Assembly (NCBI GenBank): GCA_900756605.1
Contig: CAAEKX010000318.1
Location: forward strand, 1-6,215
DNA from: Coriobacteriia bacterium
GTDB taxonomy: Bacteria; Actinomycetota; Coriobacteriia; Coriobacteriales; QAMH01
DNA: 6,215 nucleotides
Direction of reading: 5' to 3'
Positions within the stretch are counted from its first letter, which is position 1. Every line of letters starts with the position of its first letter. Below are positions 4,186 through 6,215 of the stretch, piece after piece. The position numbers and the translations under genes were made by a program. The notes under the pieces were generated by a model that saw nothing but the letters and a program-made list of their open reading frames with translations, was not told the origin of the DNA and ran no database searches.

Positions 4186-6215
4186 AACGAAACAATGGTG
4201 GACCTGGGCATGCCGCTCGAAATCCAACGGTATCGTCTTGTCGGTGATGTCAACGACCTGCACGCCCGCACGCTCGATCGTCTCGCGATCGAGCTTGAAT
4301 CCACGCAGATTACATGAGAACACCGCAGCACCGCCACGGGTCAGCAGGCGGCTCACGCCGATGAGCAGCTCGGCATGATCGCGCTGCACGTCCCAGCCAC
4401 GCGTGCGCATCTTCGCGGAGTTCGAGAAGGTGGGCGGATCGACGAAGACGAGGTCCCAGCGCATTTTCGTGTGACGCGTTTGCTGGACCCATTCGACACA
4501 ATCGGCGCGCACGAACTCCTGATGGCCGTTCATGAGGCCATTGAGTTCCATGTTGCGCTCGCCCCATTGCAGGTAGGTGTTCGAGAGGTCCACACTTGTC
4601 GTGAACTTCGCCCCGCGCGCAGCAGCGTAGACACTTGCCGTGCAGGTGTAGGCAAAGAGGTTGAGGAAGCTCTTGCCCGCGGCGAGCTTGCCGACGAGCT
4701 CGCGCGTGTCGCGATGGTCGAGGAACAGACCCGTGTCCAGATAGCTCGCAAGATCGACCTCGAAGAGCAGGCCATTCTCCTGCGTGATGACAACGTGCCT
4801 GGCACGCTGTCTCATATCTTGGTCATGCTGCGCGTATTGCGAGCCGCCCTTGGCACGCACGCGACGCTTCACGAAGATGTCATCTGCGGAAACATCGAGC
4901 ACGACGCTTGCGATGTTGAGGGCATCGGTCATGCGCCGTGCCGCCTTGGTCGCATCGATGCTCTTGGGTGGCGCATACTCGGCGACGTGCACGAGCTGCC
5001 TGCCCACATCCTTGCCCGCCCCCTCATAGAGGTCGATGGCCATGTTGTAGTCGGGCAAATCCGCATCGTAGATGCGATAGGCCGAAATACCGTTCTTGCT
5101 CGCCCATTTGCGACGCTGCTTGAAGACCTTGTTGAGACGGTCGGCAAACTGCTGCGCGCTTACGTCGTAGACGGCGAGCTGCCTGTCACGCACGCTCACC
5201 TGTGCAGCACGGGATGCGTCACCGCGCAGGTCGAAGAGCGCGATGTCGCAGGGAGCGGAACCGTTCATGCAGCTATAGCCCCGCGTGCGCTCCATGCCTA
5301 GATAGGCATCGGCATCTTGGCCCTCCACGAGCATGACGGCCGCCTCAAGCGGCTTGGCGTCAAGCAATTCGCCGGCGAGCTGCGCGTAGCGCGCGGGCAG
5401 GGTCGCCTCGAGGCACTCCGTGCTGACGAAGAGGCAGCTCGCGAACAAGCCCCGGGCGTCGACACGGCACATGATGGCGTTGGCGAGCGCATCTCGGCTT
5501 GGTAGAAACTCGATGAGCGAGGCGATAGCCGCAGCCTTGGCTCGTGCCCGTGCGCATGCTATCTCGCGCTCGCGGGCCTCTGTCGCGTATATCACAACCT
5601 CACGCGCCCCTGCCTGGGCACGTGCGTCAGCAGCGTCGAGGACGGCCTGCCACGACTCTTCGTCATGGCCATACCACCCCGAGAATCCCCAGGTCGAGCG
5701 TGTGATACCCGGCGCCACATCACCCGCTATCAAGGCCGCCTCGATGACAAGGGTGCCCGCGGCACACATGCTATCGACGAGTATCTCGCCGCGCTTTGCA
5801 CGCGCGGGCCAATCCGCCGCGAGGAGCATGGCAGCAGCGAGCGTTTCGTGTATGAGAGGCGAGCTGCTCCGCGCGGCATCGCGATATCCGCGATTCTCAA
5901 GCGAGGTGCCCGAGAGGTCGATGTAGACGGTCGCTCGCCTGGCGTGAAGGTTTACCTGAATGAGCAGGTCGGGGTGTTGCGCGTCGACATCGGGACGTTC
6001 GCCGCGCTCATCGCGCAGACGGTCGCAGACGGCATCCTTCACGCGCAGCGCCGTATAGCGCGTGTCACGCAGCTGGTCGTTGGTGCCACGGGCGTTCACG
6101 GCAATCGTCGCGCCGGGAGCAACGACATCCTCCCAGGCAATGTCACGCACGCCCGCATAGAGGCTATCGGAATCGGTAGCCTCGACGCGTTCGAGCACCA
6201 GCAAGATACGGCTCC
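4171..6215 (-). CDS. rlmL: Bifunctional 23S rRNA methyltransferase RlmKL-like (N-terminus beyond window)
   Basis: At least 680 codons are visible; comparison with the recalled E. coli protein suggests about 55 N-terminal residues are missing. The family makes m2G2445 (RlmL half) and m7G2069 (RlmK half) in 23S rRNA. Residues below count from the codon at 6204. A THUMP RNA-binding region fills 1-100. The RlmL methyltransferase (about 105-330) has GYRDA, HETLAAAML and GDVAPG...WGFSGWYGHDEESW, but its SAM motif reads DSMCAAGT (144-151) instead of DPMCGSGT, and the NPPYGER motif is replaced by a segment around LFVSTECLE (258-266). The RlmK half (about 350-677) is well kept: YRIYDADLPDYNMAIDLYEG, AEYAPPKSID, SYLDTGLFLDHRDTR, SFLNLFAYTCTASVYAA, FVDPPTFSNSAKM and DVQRDHAELL. 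Cys521 replaces the usual motif I glycine. The reading frame is intact. The product family is sure; activity of the RlmL half is doubtful. No terminator follows the stop. Confidence 0.92.
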   Translation of the reverse strand, partial: SRILLVLERVEATDSDSLYAGVRDIAWEDVVAPGATIAVNARGTNDQLRDTRYTALRVKDAVCDRLRDERGERPDVDAQHPDLLIQVNLHARRATVYIDLSGTSLENRGYRDAARSSSPLIHETLAAAMLLAADWPARAKRGEILVDSMCAAGTLVIEAALIAGDVAPGITRSTWGFSGWYGHDEESWQAVLDAADARAQAGAREVVIYATEAREREIACARARAKAAAIASLIEFLPSRDALANAIMCRVDARGLFASCLFVSTECLEATLPARYAQLAGELLDAKPLEAAVMLVEGQDADAYLGMERTRGYSCMNGSAPCDIALFDLRGDASRAAQVSVRDRQLAVYDVSAQQFADRLNKVFKQRRKWASKNGISAYRIYDADLPDYNMAIDLYEGAGKDVGRQLVHVAEYAPPKSIDATKAARRMTDALNIASVVLDVSADDIFVKRRVRAKGGSQYAQHDQDMRQRARHVVITQENGLLFEVDLASYLDTGLFLDHRDTRELVGKLAAGKSFLNLFAYTCTASVYAAARGAKFTTSVDLSNTYLQWGERNMELNGLMNGHQEFVRADCVEWVQQTRHTKMRWDLVFVDPPTFSNSAKMRTRGWDVQRDHAELLIGVSRLLTRGGAAVFSCNLRGFKLDRETIERAGVQVVDITDKTIPLDFERHAQVHHCFVLRRI

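Noticed and set aside
4017..4337. Minus-strand ORF of 106 codons across the rlmKL end and the intergenic region
   Set aside because: More than half of it overlaps conserved rlmKL codons in another frame, and the rest covers the hairpins; Arg/Ser-rich shadow composition.
4375..5301. Plus-strand ORF of 308 codons
   Set aside because: It is antisense to the strongly conserved RlmK region, has no family resemblance and lacks a ribosome binding site. Long antisense ORFs are common in GC-rich genes.
1..6215. CRISPR arrays, insertion sequences, defence systems or prophage genes
   Set aside because: No regularly spaced repeats, transposase, integrase or phage-like proteins are seen; the genes are chromosomal housekeeping types.

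Overview
The window shows about 6.2 kb of GC-rich bacterial DNA, with every recognised gene on the minus strand. The base composition, the actinobacterial-looking proteins, the loosely conserved promoters and a secreted coiled-coil protein of a kind I associate with Eggerthella/Slackia relatives suggest an actinobacterium of class Coriobacteriia. That placement is inferred from protein style and no marker gene confirms it.

Layout in transcription order (high to low coordinates): (1) the 3' nine-tenths of a bifunctional 23S rRNA methyltransferase of the RlmKL type (6215-4171, start outside the window); (2) a 313-bp intergenic region with several hairpins, proposed here as a structured RNA (about 4151-3982), followed by a leader with a strong Shine-Dalgarno sequence; (3) a lipoprotein of the family-3 solute-binding type (3857-2856); (4) 31 bp later, a long-form ribosome hibernation factor, hpf/raiA (2824-2249), ending at a GC-rich hairpin; (5) a 160-bp promoter region rich in short inverted repeats, then serC, phosphoserine aminotransferase (2087-1005), ending at two tandem hairpins of which the second is a clear intrinsic terminator; (6) the N-terminal part of a secreted coiled-coil protein with a TTG start (767-1, continuing beyond the window).

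The genes do not form one pathway. RlmKL and Hpf both act on the ribosome, and the putative RNA lies between them, upstream of the binding protein and hpf. SerC belongs to serine biosynthesis and is its own transcription unit. The distal coiled-coil gene has its own recognisable promoter.

The most interesting points are: the RlmL half lacks the NPPY catalytic motif and has an altered SAM motif, so it may be inactive; the 4151-3982 region has stems whose non-Watson-Crick pairs are G-U wobbles only on the minus strand; and a CU-rich loop there is perfectly complementary over 11 nt to the Shine-Dalgarno region ahead of the binding-protein gene.
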